From Falsirhodobacter xinxiangensis (GTDB lineage: Bacteria > Pseudomonadota > Alphaproteobacteria > Rhodobacterales > Rhodobacteraceae), in NCBI RefSeq assembly GCF_004959935.1, contig NZ_SMYN01000004.1:1-64000 (forward strand): 64,000 nt of DNA, in the 5' to 3' direction. Shown here in pieces: positions 25,160 to 34,820 of this stretch. The notes below the pieces were generated by a model. It was given only the letters and a program-made list of their open reading frames with translations, made no database searches and was not told the origin of the DNA. The stretch's first letter is position 1. Every line of letters begins with the position of its first letter. The position numbers and the translations under genes were made by a program.

Positions 25160-25919
25160 CCTCGCCCTTCTGATCGAGGCCGCGCAGGTCGCGGGCGAGA
25201 TCGCCATGCGCTTCTGGCGGCGCGAGGCGAAGGCGTGGGAAAAGCCGGGCCTTGGCCCGGTGACCGAGGCGGACATCGCGGTGAACGAGGCGCTGGAGGC
25301 GATGCTGCGCACCGCCCGCCCGGGTTATGGCTGGCTGTCCGAGGAAAGCGCCGACGATGCGGACCGGCTTGGCTGCGAGCATGTCTTCGTGCTGGACCCG
25401 ATCGACGGCACCCGCGCCTTCATGGCGGGCGAGGATACGTTCTCGCATTCGCTGGCGGTGGTGCGGGGCGGGGTTCCGGTCGCGGCGGTGGTCTATCTGC
25501 CCGCGCTGGACCGGCTCTATACCGCCGAGGAGGGCGGCACGCCCCTGCGCAACGGTCTGCCGATCCTTGCCTCGCAGCGCGCGGGGATCGAAGGGGCGAC
25601 GCTTCTGACCACGCGCCCCAACCTTTTGCCCGAACATTGGCCGGGAGGCGTGCCGGAGTTGCAGCGCAGCTTCCGCTCCTCCATCGCGTATCGGCTGTGC
25701 CTCGTGGCAGAGGGGCGGCATGACGGGATGCTTGCCCTGCGCGACAGTTGGGAATGGGACATCGCGGCGGGCGATCTGATCGCGCGGGCCGCGGGGGCGG
25801 TGGTGACCGACCGGCATGGCGGGCGCATCGCCTATAACCTGCCGCGACCGCAGGCGGCGGGGGTTCTGGCGGCGGCGCCGGGGCTGCACGAGGCGCTGCT
25901 GGCCCGGTTGCGCGCATGA
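25146..25919 (+). CDS. inositol monophosphatase family enzyme (CysQ-like)
   Basis: This 257-aa phosphatase of the Mg-dependent IMPase superfamily could be a 3'(2'),5'-bisphosphate nucleotidase (CysQ), an inositol phosphatase or a histidinol phosphatase. The metal site motifs are LSEESADD (near 60), DPIDGTRAF (about 83-91), and EWDIAAGDLIARAAGA near the C terminus. The start is probably TTG at 25146, overlapping pmbA by 14 bases; the next in-frame ATG at 25206 would remove the first helix. It overlaps the flavoprotein gene by four bases. The Trp-rich MRFWRREAKAWEK segment fits the family's substrate side. Confidence 0.87.
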   Translation: MQGSDLALLIEAAQVAGEIAMRFWRREAKAWEKPGLGPVTEADIAVNEALEAMLRTARPGYGWLSEESADDADRLGCEHVFVLDPIDGTRAFMAGEDTFSHSLAVVRGGVPVAAVVYLPALDRLYTAEEGGTPLRNGLPILASQRAGIEGATLLTTRPNLLPEHWPGGVPELQRSFRSSIAYRLCLVAEGRHDGMLALRDSWEWDIAAGDLIARAAGAVVTDRHGGRIAYNLPRPQAAGVLAAAPGLHEALLARLRA

Positions 25920-27004
25920 TCGGGCTGGTGATCGGCGCGGGACCGGCGGGCCTGATGGCCGCCGAGGAGATGGCGCGCGGCGGGATGCGGGTGATCGTCT
26001 GCGAACAGAAACCCTCGGTCGCGCGGAAGTTCCTGATGGCGGGGAAATCGGGTCTGAACCTGACCAAGGACGATCCCGCCCTGATGGCTCAGTTCCCCGA
26101 ATGGATGCACCCGATGCTGCGCGAATTCGGTAGCGCCGAGGTGCAGGATTGGGCGCGCGGGCTGGGGCAAAAGGTGTTCACCGGATCGTCCGGGCGGGTG
26201 TTTCCAGTCGCGATGAAAGGCTCGCCCTTGCTTCGGGCATGGCTGGCGCGGCTGGCGGCGATGGGGGTGGAGATCCGAACCCGCTGGCGCTGGACCGGGG
26301 ATGGGTTCGACACGCCGCACGGGCCGATGCAAGTGGCCGCGGACCGGACGGTGCTGGCGCTGGGCGGGGCAAGCTGGCCGCGTCTGGGATCGGACGGGGC
26401 ATGGGCCGAATGGCTGCCCGCCGCGCCGTTCCTCCCCGCGAATATGGGTTTCTTCGTCGACTGGTCGGCGCATATGGCCAAGCACTTCGGCCAGCCGATC
26501 AAAGGCGCCCTGCTGACGGCGGGCGATCACCGCGAACGGGGGGAGTTCGTGATTTCCGCGCGCGGGGTCGAGGGGGGCGGCATCTATGCTATTTCGCGCA
26601 ATTTGCGGGATGGGGCGCGGCTGGTGCTGGACCTGCTGCCCGACATGGAAGAAGCGGTGGTGGAAAAGCGGCTGGCGGGCAAGGACAGCATCGGCAGCCG
26701 TCTGCGGAAGCTGGGGCTTTCGCCAGCGGCGGCGGCTTTGGTGCAGGAGTTCGGGCGGCCTGTGACGGCGGCCAGCATCAAGCGCCTGCATGTCCCGCTG
26801 CAGGGGCCAAGGCCGCTGGAGGAGGCGATCTCCTCGGCGGGGGGGATCCGCGCCGAGGATCTGACCCCGGCGCTGGAGCTTCGCGCCCGGCCCGGCACCT
26901 TCGCCTGCGGCGAGATGCTGGACTGGGAGGCCCCGACGGGCGGCTACCTTCTGACGGGTTGCCTTGCGACGGGGCGCTGGGCCGGGATCAAAGCCCGGGG
27001 ATGA
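25916..27004 (+). CDS. HI0933-like flavoprotein (TIGR03862 type)
   Basis: This 362-aa NAD(P)/FAD-dependent oxidoreductase of the HI0933/YhiN group has an N-terminal dinucleotide motif VIGAGPAGLMAAE (5-17), the conserved KFLMAGKSGLNLT (38-50), FTGSSGRVFPVAMK, and the C-terminal GGYLLTGCLATGRWAG FAD-closing motif. The reaction is not known for the family. It starts four bases inside the IMPase gene (ATGA overlap) and ends 17 bases inside the convergent small outer-membrane protein gene. Probably cytoplasmic. Confidence 0.9.
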   Translation: MIGLVIGAGPAGLMAAEEMARGGMRVIVCEQKPSVARKFLMAGKSGLNLTKDDPALMAQFPEWMHPMLREFGSAEVQDWARGLGQKVFTGSSGRVFPVAMKGSPLLRAWLARLAAMGVEIRTRWRWTGDGFDTPHGPMQVAADRTVLALGGASWPRLGSDGAWAEWLPAAPFLPANMGFFVDWSAHMAKHFGQPIKGALLTAGDHRERGEFVISARGVEGGGIYAISRNLRDGARLVLDLLPDMEEAVVEKRLAGKDSIGSRLRKLGLSPAAAALVQEFGRPVTAASIKRLHVPLQGPRPLEEAISSAGGIRAEDLTPALELRARPGTFACGEMLDWEAPTGGYLLTGCLATGRWAGIKARG

Positions 27005-27692
27005 CGTTCAGGATGCCGCGACGGCCAAAGGTCGCGCCGTCCTGCGGGCCGAAGGTCTTGGTGGCGGACAGGCCGATATAGGTCTCGCGCCCGTTGACGT
27101 TGTCCAGATCGGCGCGGAACGATCCGATTTCGGCACCGACGGTGAAGGTCGGCGCGACTTCGTAATCCGCGCGGATCGCGGTGGTCGAGATGTCCAGCCC
27201 GTCGATATTCGCGCGCTGATAGCTGGCGCCGAGGCCGAACACCGGGGTCACGTTGTATTTGCCCGACAGACCGCCGACCATGCCGTCCAGATCGAAATTC
27301 TCGCCATTGCCGATATGGGCTTCGACTTCGAACATGCTGGACTTCTGGCCGACTTCGAAGCCGTAGAAGTCCTTGTTGTCGCCGTCCAGCTTTTCGGTGC
27401 CATAGAAGACGCCGAGCGAGGTGCCGGGGCCGGTGTGCAGGATGCCGTGCAGGGCGATCATGCTGCTCGACTCGCCTGCCTCAAGGAAGCGCGCGGTGCC
27501 GATGTCGCCCTGAACGCTGAATTCGGGCGAAAAGCCGATCTCGGCCGAACCTGCGACGCCCAGTTTGGCATAGCTGGTATCGTCAGTCCATGTGGAATAG
27601 CCGAGGGTCAGATCGCCCCCGGTCAGCTCGACCGCCAAGGCGGGGCCAGCACAAAGCGCCGCAAGCGCGGCGACGGGTGCGAATTTCATCAT
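26988..27692 (-). CDS. small outer-membrane beta-barrel protein
   Basis: This 234-aa protein has a signal peptide (ALCAGPALA, cleaved before VELTGGD) and alternating hydrophobic/polar strands throughout, ending in a sequence typical of porin-like barrels of Rhodobacteraceae. No cysteine remains in the mature part. Aromatic strand ends (YSTWTDD, FYGTEKLD, YFGFEV-type) support a barrel of about 10-12 strands. Its function is not identifiable; a channel or adhesion role is possible. It lies 56 bases downstream of holA on the same strand and overlaps the convergent flavoprotein gene. Confidence 0.72.
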   Translation of the reverse strand: MMKFAPVAALAALCAGPALAVELTGGDLTLGYSTWTDDTSYAKLGVAGSAEIGFSPEFSVQGDIGTARFLEAGESSSMIALHGILHTGPGTSLGVFYGTEKLDGDNKDFYGFEVGQKSSMFEVEAHIGNGENFDLDGMVGGLSGKYNVTPVFGLGASYQRANIDGLDISTTAIRADYEVAPTFTVGAEIGSFRADLDNVNGRETYIGLSATKTFGPQDGATFGRRGILNVIPGL

Positions 27693-27748
27693 TTCACTGC
27701 TCCGGTTTCTTGTTATTTTCGAACATTAACGCATCGCCGCGGGGCGCG

Positions 27749-28765
27749 CTAGCGGCGCATCATCGCCAGACGGATCAACGCGCGCTCCATCACCGCCATT
27801 GTCGGCGCGCGGGTGGACGATCGCAGCGTCAGGTCGGTTTCCACCAGCAGCGCCAGTGCCGATTCCAGCCGGTGCATCCCCCAGGCTGCGGCCTGTTTCT
27901 GCATCCGGTCGCGGCGCGGGCCGAAGATCGGCGGGCGCATCCGGGCGATGCCCGCCGAAGGCCCGCCGGGGTCCGATGCCGCCAGATGCAGCGCTCGGAA
28001 ATGGCGCAGCGCCCCGATGCACAGGCTGACCGGGTTCACGCCCTGACCTTCCAGCCGCCGCAGCAGGGGGGCAATCTCCGCCGCGCGGTGTTCGGCGGCG
28101 GCGTGCAGGATGTCGTCCACCTCGGCCTCGATGCTGGCGGGGGCGAGGGCGGCGATCTCGGCCACGGTCAGGGGCGAGGGGTCGCGGAATTTATACAGCG
28201 CGATCTTTTCGACCGTCTGGCGGAAGTCGCCGGGATCGAGGCTGCGGGCCAGCGCGGTCAGGTCGGTCATCGCCGCCGCATCGGCGTTCAGCCCGGCGCG
28301 GCGCAGGGTATCCTCGATCTCCTCCCGACTGGGCGGGTCGTCATAGAGGCCGACGGCGAAGGCGGCGGGGTGGGCTTCGAAGATCTTTCGCAGCGCGGAT
28401 TTCGCGGTCAGGCTCCCCGCGGTCACCACGACCTGCGCGTCGCCCGGACGCCAGTCCTTCATCGCCTCGGTCACGGTGGGGGCGTGGGCGTCGGTCGCGT
28501 CCTCAAGGAACACCACGCGCGGGCCGGGAAAGAAGCCCTGCGCCCGCATCCCGTCGATCAGCGCGGCAGGGTCGCGGCGCAGATCGGCGGCGGGCAGGCG
28601 GGTCAGGCGCATCTCTGCCTCGCCCTCGGGGCCGACGAGCGCCGCGATCACCTCTTGCCGGCGCAGGGCGACCCGCATCGTGTCGGCGCCGAAGATCAGC
28701 AACCCGGCCTTGGACGAGTCGGGTTTCGCGAAATAGCGCGTGGCCTCGATCCCTTTCAGGATCAC
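27749..28765 (-). CDS. holA: DNA polymerase III subunit delta
   Basis: This 338-aa delta subunit of the clamp loader opens the beta sliding clamp. It has the three-domain layout of HolA: an N-terminal degenerate AAA+ module without a P-loop (FAKPDSSKAGLLIFGADTMRV near the start, given in part, and GLLIFGADTMRVALRRQEV), a helical lid, and a C-terminal collar (SALALLVETDLTLRSS). It is somewhat basic at the end. It overlaps lptE by four bases and is the third gene of leuS-lptE-holA, a conserved alphaproteobacterial order. Confidence 0.93.
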   Translation of the reverse strand: MILKGIEATRYFAKPDSSKAGLLIFGADTMRVALRRQEVIAALVGPEGEAEMRLTRLPAADLRRDPAALIDGMRAQGFFPGPRVVFLEDATDAHAPTVTEAMKDWRPGDAQVVVTAGSLTAKSALRKIFEAHPAAFAVGLYDDPPSREEIEDTLRRAGLNADAAAMTDLTALARSLDPGDFRQTVEKIALYKFRDPSPLTVAEIAALAPASIEAEVDDILHAAAEHRAAEIAPLLRRLEGQGVNPVSLCIGALRHFRALHLAASDPGGPSAGIARMRPPIFGPRRDRMQKQAAAWGMHRLESALALLVETDLTLRSSTRAPTMAVMERALIRLAMMRR

Positions 28766-29247
28766 TTGTCCCAGGTCCCCGATGTGGCGACCAGCTGCGT
28801 GGCGATCTGGTCGGCCAGAATGCGCATCAGGCGATAGGCCGCATCCTCTTCCGCCGCCAGCCCCGCCACGGTCGATCCGGTCGCGGAATAGGAGGTGAAG
28901 TTCCGCGCGATCCCGCCCGTGACCCGCTGGCCCGTGCCGACGTCGTTTACGCCCCAGTCGATCCGCCCCAGAAGGTTGTAACGCGTGATCGAGCTTTCGC
29001 GCGTGATCCCGACGCCGCGCACTTCGGTCTGGATGGCATAGGTCAGCTCGTATCGCGGGGTGCGGCCCCGGCCCAGCCGTTCCTCCATTCGTTCGACGAA
29101 ATCGAAGCCGTTCTTGTCGGTCGGATCGCCCAGCTTGATCGAGTCCTGCAACGCCGATGCAGGCCCGCCCGGCCCATAGGCCGGGGTGAAGCCGCAGGCC
29201 CCAAGGCCAAGCAGCAGAAGGAAGGTGCGGCGGTCAGGCGACGACAT
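28762..29247 (-). CDS. lptE: LPS assembly lipoprotein
   Basis: This 161-aa lipoprotein plugs the LptD barrel and helps insert LPS into the outer membrane. The lipobox LLGLGAC puts the lipidated cysteine at residue 18, followed by GFTPAYGP, the standard start of alphaproteobacterial LptE. A mixed alpha/beta body follows. The start at 29247 overlaps leuS by 14 bases and its end overlaps holA by four, so all three are translated from one message. LptD is not in the window. Confidence 0.92.
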   Translation of the reverse strand: MSSPDRRTFLLLLGLGACGFTPAYGPGGPASALQDSIKLGDPTDKNGFDFVERMEERLGRGRTPRYELTYAIQTEVRGVGITRESSITRYNLLGRIDWGVNDVGTGQRVTGGIARNFTSYSATGSTVAGLAAEEDAAYRLMRILADQIATQLVATSGTWDK

Positions 29248-31765
29248 TGACGATACGTCCCGGCACGACGATCAGCTTCTTGATGGGCTGACCGGCAAGG
29301 AATTTGACCACATCATCATGGGCCAGCACCAGCTTTTCAACCTCGGATGCGGGCATCTCGGCGGGCACGCTGATTTCCGCGCGGCGCTTGCCGTTGATCT
29401 GGATCGGCAAGGTGACGGTATCGGCCACCAGCAGCGCCTCGTCGGCCTTGGGCCATGCGGCCTGCGCGACCAGACCCTGACCGCCCAGCATGTGCCAGAC
29501 CTCCTCGGCCAGATGCGGGACCAGCGGCGACAGAAGCTGCGCCATGACCTTCATCGCGTCGCGCTTGGCATCCGCACCCGCCTTCGATTTCGACAGGGTG
29601 TTGGCGTATTCATAAAGCTTCGCGACGGCCTTGTTGAAGGCGAACCCTTCGATCCCTTGCGTCACATCCGCAATGGCGCGGGCGGAAGCGCGGGCCAGCG
29701 CCTTGTCCTGATCGTTCGCGGCCGTCGTATCGCGCGTGACCTCGTCCGCGATGCGCCAGACGCGGGCAAGGAACTTCGACGCAGCCTCGGCGCCGGATGC
29801 CGTCCATTCCACATCGCGTTCCGGGGGCGAGTCGGACATCACAAACCACCGCGCCGTGTCCGCGCCGAACGAAGCGATGATATTCATCGGATCGACGACG
29901 TTCTTCTTGGACTTCGACATCTTGGCCGAGGGGATCACCTCGACCGGCGTTCCGTCCAGCGTGCGGCCATCGACCACCTCCTCGGGCAGGTGATAGACGG
30001 GGCGGCCCGATGCGTCGCGGGTCTGGTAGATTTCATGCGTGACCATGCCTTGGGTGAACAGGGCGTTGAACGGCTCCTGCGCCGTGGCGGGCAGGTGGCC
30101 CGTGCGGTGCATCGCGCGGCAGAAGAAGCGCGAGTAAAGCAGGTGCAGGATCGCATGTTCGATGCCGCCAATATACTGGTCGACGTTCATCCAGTAATCG
30201 GTTTCGTCCCCCGTCGGCGTCGTTGCGCGCGGCGCGGTGAAGCGGGCGAAATACCACGACGAATCCACGAAGGTGTCCATCGTGTCCGTCTCGCGCTTGG
30301 CCGCTGCGCCGCAGGACGGGCAGGGCGTGTCGCGCCATGTCGGATGACGGTCCAGCGGGTTGCCGGGCTGGTCGAAGGTCACATCGTCGGGCAGGCGGAC
30401 GGGCAGGTTTTCCTTTTTCTCGGGCACCACGCCGCAGGACGGGCAGTGGACGACCGGGATCGGACAACCCCAATACCGCTGGCGGGAAAGCCCCCAATCG
30501 CGCAGGCGGTAGTTGGTGACGCCCCGGCCCACGCCTTGGGATTCACAAAAAGCGATGGCGGCGGCGACGGCCTCCTCGCCGGTCTGTTCGGCATCGCCCG
30601 CGAAGCCGCGGATATAGCGGACCTTCTCCGACTTCAGCGGGGTGTAGGCGCCGGGCGGGATGCCCTCGTCCAGCGGCTGGAACACGGGGTCGATGGGAAG
30701 CGAATATTTCTGCGCGAATTCGAAGTCGCGGGCGTCATGCGGGGGGCAGCCGAAGATCGCGCCGGTGCCGTAATCCATCAGGATGAAGTTGGCGATATAG
30801 ACCGGCAGTTCCCACGAGGTATCGAACGGGTGCCGCACGCGAATGCCGGTGTCCATGCCCAGCTTTTCCGCCGTCTCCAGCGCCTCGGCGGTCGTGCCCA
30901 GCTTGCGGCATTCCGCGACGAATTCTGCGATCTTGGGGTCGTGACGTTCCAGATGCTTGGCCAGCGGGTGATCCGCGCTGATCGCGGCAAAGCTGGCACC
31001 CATCAAAGTGTCGGGGCGGGTGGTATAGACCTCCAGCCGGTCGAAACCTTCGGGGGCATCGACGGTCGAGAACGCGAATTGCAGACCGCGCGACTGGCCG
31101 ATCCAGTTGGCCTGCATCAGCCGCACCTTTTCCGGCCAGTTGTCCAAGCCGTCCAGCGCCTGAAGCAGATCCTCGGCGAAGTCGGAGATGCGGAAGAACC
31201 ACTGCGTCAGTTCCTTGCGTTCCACCGCCGCGCCCGACCGCCAGCCCTTGCCGTCGATCACCTGCTCGTTCGCCAGAACCGTCATGTCCACCGGGTCCCA
31301 GTTCACTTGGGCCGATTTGCGATAGACCAACCCTTCGTCCAGCATGTCGAGGAACATCGCCTGCTGCTGGCCGTAATATTCCGGATCGCAGGTCGCAAAC
31401 TCGCGGGTCCAGTCGATGGACAGACCCAGTGGCCGCATCTGTTCCTTCATCACCGCGATGTTGCCGTAGGTCCACTCTTTCGGATGGCCGCCTTTTTCCA
31501 TCGCCGCGTTTTCGGCGGGCATCCCGAAGGCGTCCCAGCCCATCGGATGCAGGACCGAAAACCCGCAGGACGACTTATATCGCGCCACCACGTCGCCCAT
31601 GGTGTAGTTTCGCACGTGCCCCATGTGGATGCGCCCCGACGGATAGGGGAACATCTCCAAAACGTAGTATTTGGGCTTCGTCTCGTCGCGCTTCGCAAGG
31701 AAGACCTCGGCCTCGTCCCAGGCTTTTTGCCATTTCGGTTCGGATTGGGCGGGGGCGTAGGTCAT
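29234..31765 (-). CDS. leuS: leucyl-tRNA synthetase
   Basis: This 843-aa class I synthetase charges tRNA-Leu. It has the HIGH-type motif HMGH in [13 protein letters not shown] (near 43-55), a complete CP1 editing domain, a zinc-like CPSCG pair, the KMSKS motif as AKMSKSKKN, and the anticodon-binding C terminus. The start at 31765 has AGAGG upstream and begins family homology; a longer frame to 32050 would run into the divergent flavin monooxygenase gene. First gene of leuS-lptE-holA. Confidence 0.97.
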   Translation of the reverse strand: MTYAPAQSEPKWQKAWDEAEVFLAKRDETKPKYYVLEMFPYPSGRIHMGHVRNYTMGDVVARYKSSCGFSVLHPMGWDAFGMPAENAAMEKGGHPKEWTYGNIAVMKEQMRPLGLSIDWTREFATCDPEYYGQQQAMFLDMLDEGLVYRKSAQVNWDPVDMTVLANEQVIDGKGWRSGAAVERKELTQWFFRISDFAEDLLQALDGLDNWPEKVRLMQANWIGQSRGLQFAFSTVDAPEGFDRLEVYTTRPDTLMGASFAAISADHPLAKHLERHDPKIAEFVAECRKLGTTAEALETAEKLGMDTGIRVRHPFDTSWELPVYIANFILMDYGTGAIFGCPPHDARDFEFAQKYSLPIDPVFQPLDEGIPPGAYTPLKSEKVRYIRGFAGDAEQTGEEAVAAAIAFCESQGVGRGVTNYRLRDWGLSRQRYWGCPIPVVHCPSCGVVPEKKENLPVRLPDDVTFDQPGNPLDRHPTWRDTPCPSCGAAAKRETDTMDTFVDSSWYFARFTAPRATTPTGDETDYWMNVDQYIGGIEHAILHLLYSRFFCRAMHRTGHLPATAQEPFNALFTQGMVTHEIYQTRDASGRPVYHLPEEVVDGRTLDGTPVEVIPSAKMSKSKKNVVDPMNIIASFGADTARWFVMSDSPPERDVEWTASGAEAASKFLARVWRIADEVTRDTTAANDQDKALARASARAIADVTQGIEGFAFNKAVAKLYEYANTLSKSKAGADAKRDAMKVMAQLLSPLVPHLAEEVWHMLGGQGLVAQAAWPKADEALLVADTVTLPIQINGKRRAEISVPAEMPASEVEKLVLAHDDVVKFLAGQPIKKLIVVPGRIVNVVA

Positions 31766-31912
31766 GCGGGCCTCTTTACGGTTTGCGCTTGGATACACCG
31801 CCCGTGTGCAAGGGTCCAGCGCGGCGCGGATGCACAGATGACCCTTCGCTGGCGCAGATTGTGCGCTGTGGCGACGGCACATACCTTCCCGGCAACAGGA
31901 AAGGACTTTCCC

Positions 31913-32932
31913 ATGATTGAACTGGGCCTCGATACCTTCGGCGATATGACGGACGGCGCAACCCATGCGCAGGTCGTTCGCAACGTCGTCGAACAGGGCG
32001 TGCTGGCCGACCGGGTCGGCGTGGACTTCATCGGCATCGGCGAACATCACCGCGAGGATTTCGCCATCTCGGCCCCCGAGGTGGTTCTGGCGGCGATCGC
32101 GGCGCGGACCAGCCGCATCAAGCTGGGGTCGGCGGTGACGGTTTTGTCGTCGGACGATCCGATCCGGGTATTCCAGCGGTTCTCAACCGTGGACGCGATC
32201 TCGAACGGGCGGGCCGAGGTGATCTTGGGTCGTGGCTCTTTCACCGAAAGCTTCCCGCTGTTCGGGTTCGACCTGAGCGACTACGAGCGGCTGTTCGAGG
32301 AGAAGCTGGACCTGTTCTCGCTTCTGGCGCGGGAAAAGAAGGTCACGTGGAAGGGCACGATCCATCCCGGCCTGAAACAGCAGGAAGTGTTTCCGCCGAC
32401 CGAAAGCGGGACGCTGAAGACGTGGATCGGCGTCGGCGGCAGCCCGGAGTCGGTGATACGCGCCGCCAGCTATGACCTGCCGCTGATGCTGGCGATCATC
32501 GGCGGTGCACCTGCGCGGTTCCGGCCCTTCGTGGACCTTTACAAACAGGCGTATGATCAGATCGGGAAGCCCACGCCGGGGATCGGTGTCCATTCGCCCG
32601 GCCATGTCGCGGCGACGGACGAACTCGCGCGGGACCAGTATTTTGCGGGCTACCGCATCATGCATGGGCTGGTCGGGAAAAGCCGGGGCTGGCCGCCGCT
32701 CCAGCGCGCGGATTTCGACCGGGAATGTGCGCATGGGTCCATGTATGTGGGCAGCCCCGAGACGGTGGCGAAGAAGATCGCCGCCACCGCGCGTGCGCTG
32801 GACCTGACGCGGTTCGACCTGAAATATTCGGGCGGGCCGGTCCCGCACGAGGTGTCGATGGAGGGCATCCGCCTTTACGGCGAACAGGTCATCCCGATGG
32901 TGCGCGAGATCCTAGAAGGGCGCGGGAACTGA
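31913..32932 (+). CDS. LLM class flavin-dependent oxidoreductase
   Basis: This 339-aa luciferase-like monooxygenase has a TIM barrel with F420- or FMN-type fold. Family landmarks are [22 protein letters not shown] near 42-63 (given in part), [20 protein letters not shown], the glycine-rich [13 protein letters not shown], and [11 protein letters not shown] near the C terminus. The reduced flavin is supplied by a separate reductase. The substrate is unknown. The start at 31913 has AAAGGA upstream. It is divergent from leuS (147-base gap, no gene) and overlaps the convergent pseudouridine synthase gene by 21 bases. Confidence 0.9.
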   Translation: MIELGLDTFGDMTDGATHAQVVRNVVEQGVLADRVGVDFIGIGEHHREDFAISAPEVVLAAIAARTSRIKLGSAVTVLSSDDPIRVFQRFSTVDAISNGRAEVILGRGSFTESFPLFGFDLSDYERLFEEKLDLFSLLAREKKVTWKGTIHPGLKQQEVFPPTESGTLKTWIGVGGSPESVIRAASYDLPLMLAIIGGAPARFRPFVDLYKQAYDQIGKPTPGIGVHSPGHVAATDELARDQYFAGYRIMHGLVGKSRGWPPLQRADFDRECAHGSMYVGSPETVAKKIAATARALDLTRFDLKYSGGPVPHEVSMEGIRLYGEQVIPMVREILEGRGN

Positions 32933-33559
32933 AAACGTCTGCGTCACCCCGGTTTCGGGGTGGCGTATCCGCAGCGATTCCGCATGCAGCATCAGGCGCG
33001 GGTGGTCCGCCGCCTCGCCCGTGGCGTAAAGCGGATCGCCGAGGATCGGGTGGCCCAGCGCCGCCATATGCACCCGAAGCTGGTGGCTGCGGCCCGTGAT
33101 CGGCATCAGGCGCACGCGGGTTTCGTTCTCGCCGCGTTTCGTCACGCGCCAGTCGGTCTGGGCGGGCTTGCCCGTGTCAAAGTTCACATGCTGGCGCGGG
33201 CGGTTCGGCCAATCGACGATCAGCGGCAGGTCCACGCGCCCCTCCTTCTCCGCCAGAACACCGTGAAGGCGCGCGGCATAGATTTTCCGGGTCGTCCGCT
33301 TTTCGAACTGCTGGCCAAGGTTCGCCTGCGCCGATTTCGTCAACGCGAAGACCATCACGCCCGACGTGTCCAGATCCAGCCGATGCACCAGAAGCACTTC
33401 GGGGAAGACGCCGCGGATGCGCTCGATCAGGCAATCGGTGCGGTCGTCGCCGCGCCCGGGGACCGACAGCAGGCCGGCGGGTTTGTCGGCGATGACGATG
33501 GTGCTGTCATGGTGGACGATGCGCAGCGGCTCGTCCGGCGGGGAATAGACGAAACTCAC
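32912..33559 (-). CDS. RluA family pseudouridine synthase
   Basis: This 215-aa enzyme isomerises uridine in rRNA or tRNA. The catalytic motif HRLDLDTSGVM places Asp62 in the RluA signature, followed by KIYAARLHG and the LPITGRSHQLRVHMAALGHP-type active-site wall. It lacks the N-terminal S4 domain, like RluA and TruC. The start is GTG at 33559, overlapping the preceding gene's TGA by four bases (GTGA), which fixes it well. Which RNA position is modified cannot be told. Confidence 0.9.
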   Translation of the reverse strand: MSFVYSPPDEPLRIVHHDSTIVIADKPAGLLSVPGRGDDRTDCLIERIRGVFPEVLLVHRLDLDTSGVMVFALTKSAQANLGQQFEKRTTRKIYAARLHGVLAEKEGRVDLPLIVDWPNRPRQHVNFDTGKPAQTDWRVTKRGENETRVRLMPITGRSHQLRVHMAALGHPILGDPLYATGEAADHPRLMLHAESLRIRHPETGVTQTFSVPAPF

Positions 33560-34008
33560 GCGGCGTCCTTGAACAAACGCGACATGATCGCGGCCAGCGC
33601 ATCCGCGTCGGTCTGGGTGAAGGCGGCTTCGGTGTTGCTGTCCAGATCCAGCACGCCCAGCAGCTTGCCCGCGCCGTTCCAGACCGGCAGCACCAGTTCC
33701 GACCGGGTGGAGGACGCGCAGGCGATATGGCCGGGGAACAGGTCCACGTCCGGGACGATCTGCACCTGGCCCGTCCGGGCCGCCGCCCCGCAGACGCCGC
33801 GCGAGAACGGGATGGCCAGACAGCCGTGACCGCCCTGATAGGGGCCGATCTTCAGCATCTCGGGCCCGGTCACGCGATAGAACCCGGTCCAGTCGGACAA
33901 CGGATGGGCGTGGTGCAGTTCGCACGCGATGGTCGCCATCAGGGCGACGGTGTCGGTCTCGCCATGGCACAGCGAATCGAGCGTGGCGGAAAGGGTGTCG
34001 TAATCCAT
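33556..34008 (-). CDS. free methionine-(R)-sulfoxide reductase (GAF domain)
   Basis: This 150-aa GAF-domain enzyme reduces free methionine-R-sulfoxide. The three catalytic cysteines are Cys63, Cys73 and Cys97, with spacings of 10 and 24 that equal those of the characterised E. coli enzyme (84, 94, 118). They sit in GCLAIPFSRGVCGAAA and HIACASSTRSELV. This separates it from ordinary GAF sensors. It is upstream of the RluA-type gene and overlaps it by four bases. It is divergent from the STAS/anti-sigma pair across 96 bases. Confidence 0.92.
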   Translation of the reverse strand: MDYDTLSATLDSLCHGETDTVALMATIACELHHAHPLSDWTGFYRVTGPEMLKIGPYQGGHGCLAIPFSRGVCGAAARTGQVQIVPDVDLFPGHIACASSTRSELVLPVWNGAGKLLGVLDLDSNTEAAFTQTDADALAAIMSRLFKDAA

Positions 34009-34104
34009 GGGCGGAAGATAATCGCCACGGCGGCGAAGGTGAAGGCGGTTACCAATCGTCAACTCCCCCGCGCTAGGGTCGGGATCGAAGCAGGGGAGTT
34101 TGCC

Positions 34105-34416
34105 ATGGACCTTTCCGCCGAAGTGAGGGACGGCGCGCTCATCGTCCGCGTGCTGGAAGACCGGATCGATGCCGCCAGCGCGATCGGATTCAAGGACCGG
34201 ATGCGCGAGGTGATCGCCGACCCGTCGCCGGTCGTCGTCCTGGACCTGTCGCGCGTGTCGTTTCTGGACAGCAGCGGACTGGGCGCGGTGGTGGCGGTGA
34301 TGAAACTGGTGGCCCCGCGGCGGCTGGAACTGGCGGCGCTGTCCCCCACCGTGGCCAAGGTGTTCCGCCTGACGCGGATGGACAGCGTCTTTACCATCCA
34401 CGCGGACTCGCCGTGA
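34105..34416 (+). CDS. STAS domain anti-sigma factor antagonist
   Basis: This 103-aa single STAS domain resembles SpoIIAA/RsbV. The phosphorylation site is in SFLDSSGLGAVV, with Ser56 or Ser57 as the acceptor. When unphosphorylated it should bind the adjacent kinase-type protein and release that protein's partner. GGGGAG lies before the ATG at 34105. Its stop overlaps the start of the next gene in TGATG, so the pair is made in fixed ratio. No PP2C phosphatase or sigma gene is next to it. Confidence 0.92.
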   Translation: MDLSAEVRDGALIVRVLEDRIDAASAIGFKDRMREVIADPSPVVVLDLSRVSFLDSSGLGAVVAVMKLVAPRRLELAALSPTVAKVFRLTRMDSVFTIHADSP

Positions 34417-34820
34417 TGACGACCGAGACGCGGCTGACGATCCCCGGCACCGCCTTTGACGTTCACGAGGCGCTGCGCGGTCTGACCGAAGGCGCGCTGT
34501 CGGCCTTGGCGGAGGCGGAGCGGACCACCGCCCAGATCGTGCTGGCCGAGGTTCTGAACAACATCGTCGAACATGCCTATGCCGGGCAGGGGGGGCGGAT
34601 CGACCTGACCCTGTCAACGGGGGCGGACGGTCTGCGCTGCGTCGTGACGGATTGCGGCGTGCCGATGCCGTCGGGCAGGCTGCCCAAGGGGCGCAGTCCG
34701 CGCCCGGGCGATCTGCCGCAGGGGGGCTTCGGCTGGTTCCTGATCCGCAGTCTTGCGCGCGATCTGCGATACAGCCGCGAGGACGGGCGCAACGAGCTGA
34801 GCTTTCGCCTGCCTAGTTGA
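34416..34820 (+). CDS. RsbW/SpoIIAB-type anti-sigma serine kinase (HATPase_c)
   Basis: This 134-aa GHKL ATPase of the RsbW type has an N box EVLNNIVEHAY near 45-55 and the ATP-lid region DLPQGGFGWFLIRSLA. It should phosphorylate the STAS protein and hold a client, classically a sigma factor; in alphaproteobacteria the client can be another regulator. ATG at 34416 shares its A with the STAS stop; a GTG at 34413 is also possible. The 3' end overlaps the convergent hspQ by eight bases. Confidence 0.88.
   Translation: MTTETRLTIPGTAFDVHEALRGLTEGALSALAEAERTTAQIVLAEVLNNIVEHAYAGQGGRIDLTLSTGADGLRCVVTDCGVPMPSGRLPKGRSPRPGDLPQGGFGWFLIRSLARDLRYSREDGRNELSFRLPS

Noticed and set aside
31766-32050. N-terminal extension of leucyl-tRNA synthetase
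   Set aside because: Family homology begins at 31765 with a ribosome site; the extension overlaps the divergent monooxygenase gene and its ribosome site.
33727-34104. Long plus-strand N-terminal extension of the STAS protein
   Set aside because: It is antisense to the methionine sulfoxide reductase gene; the STAS domain and ribosome site define the start at 34105.
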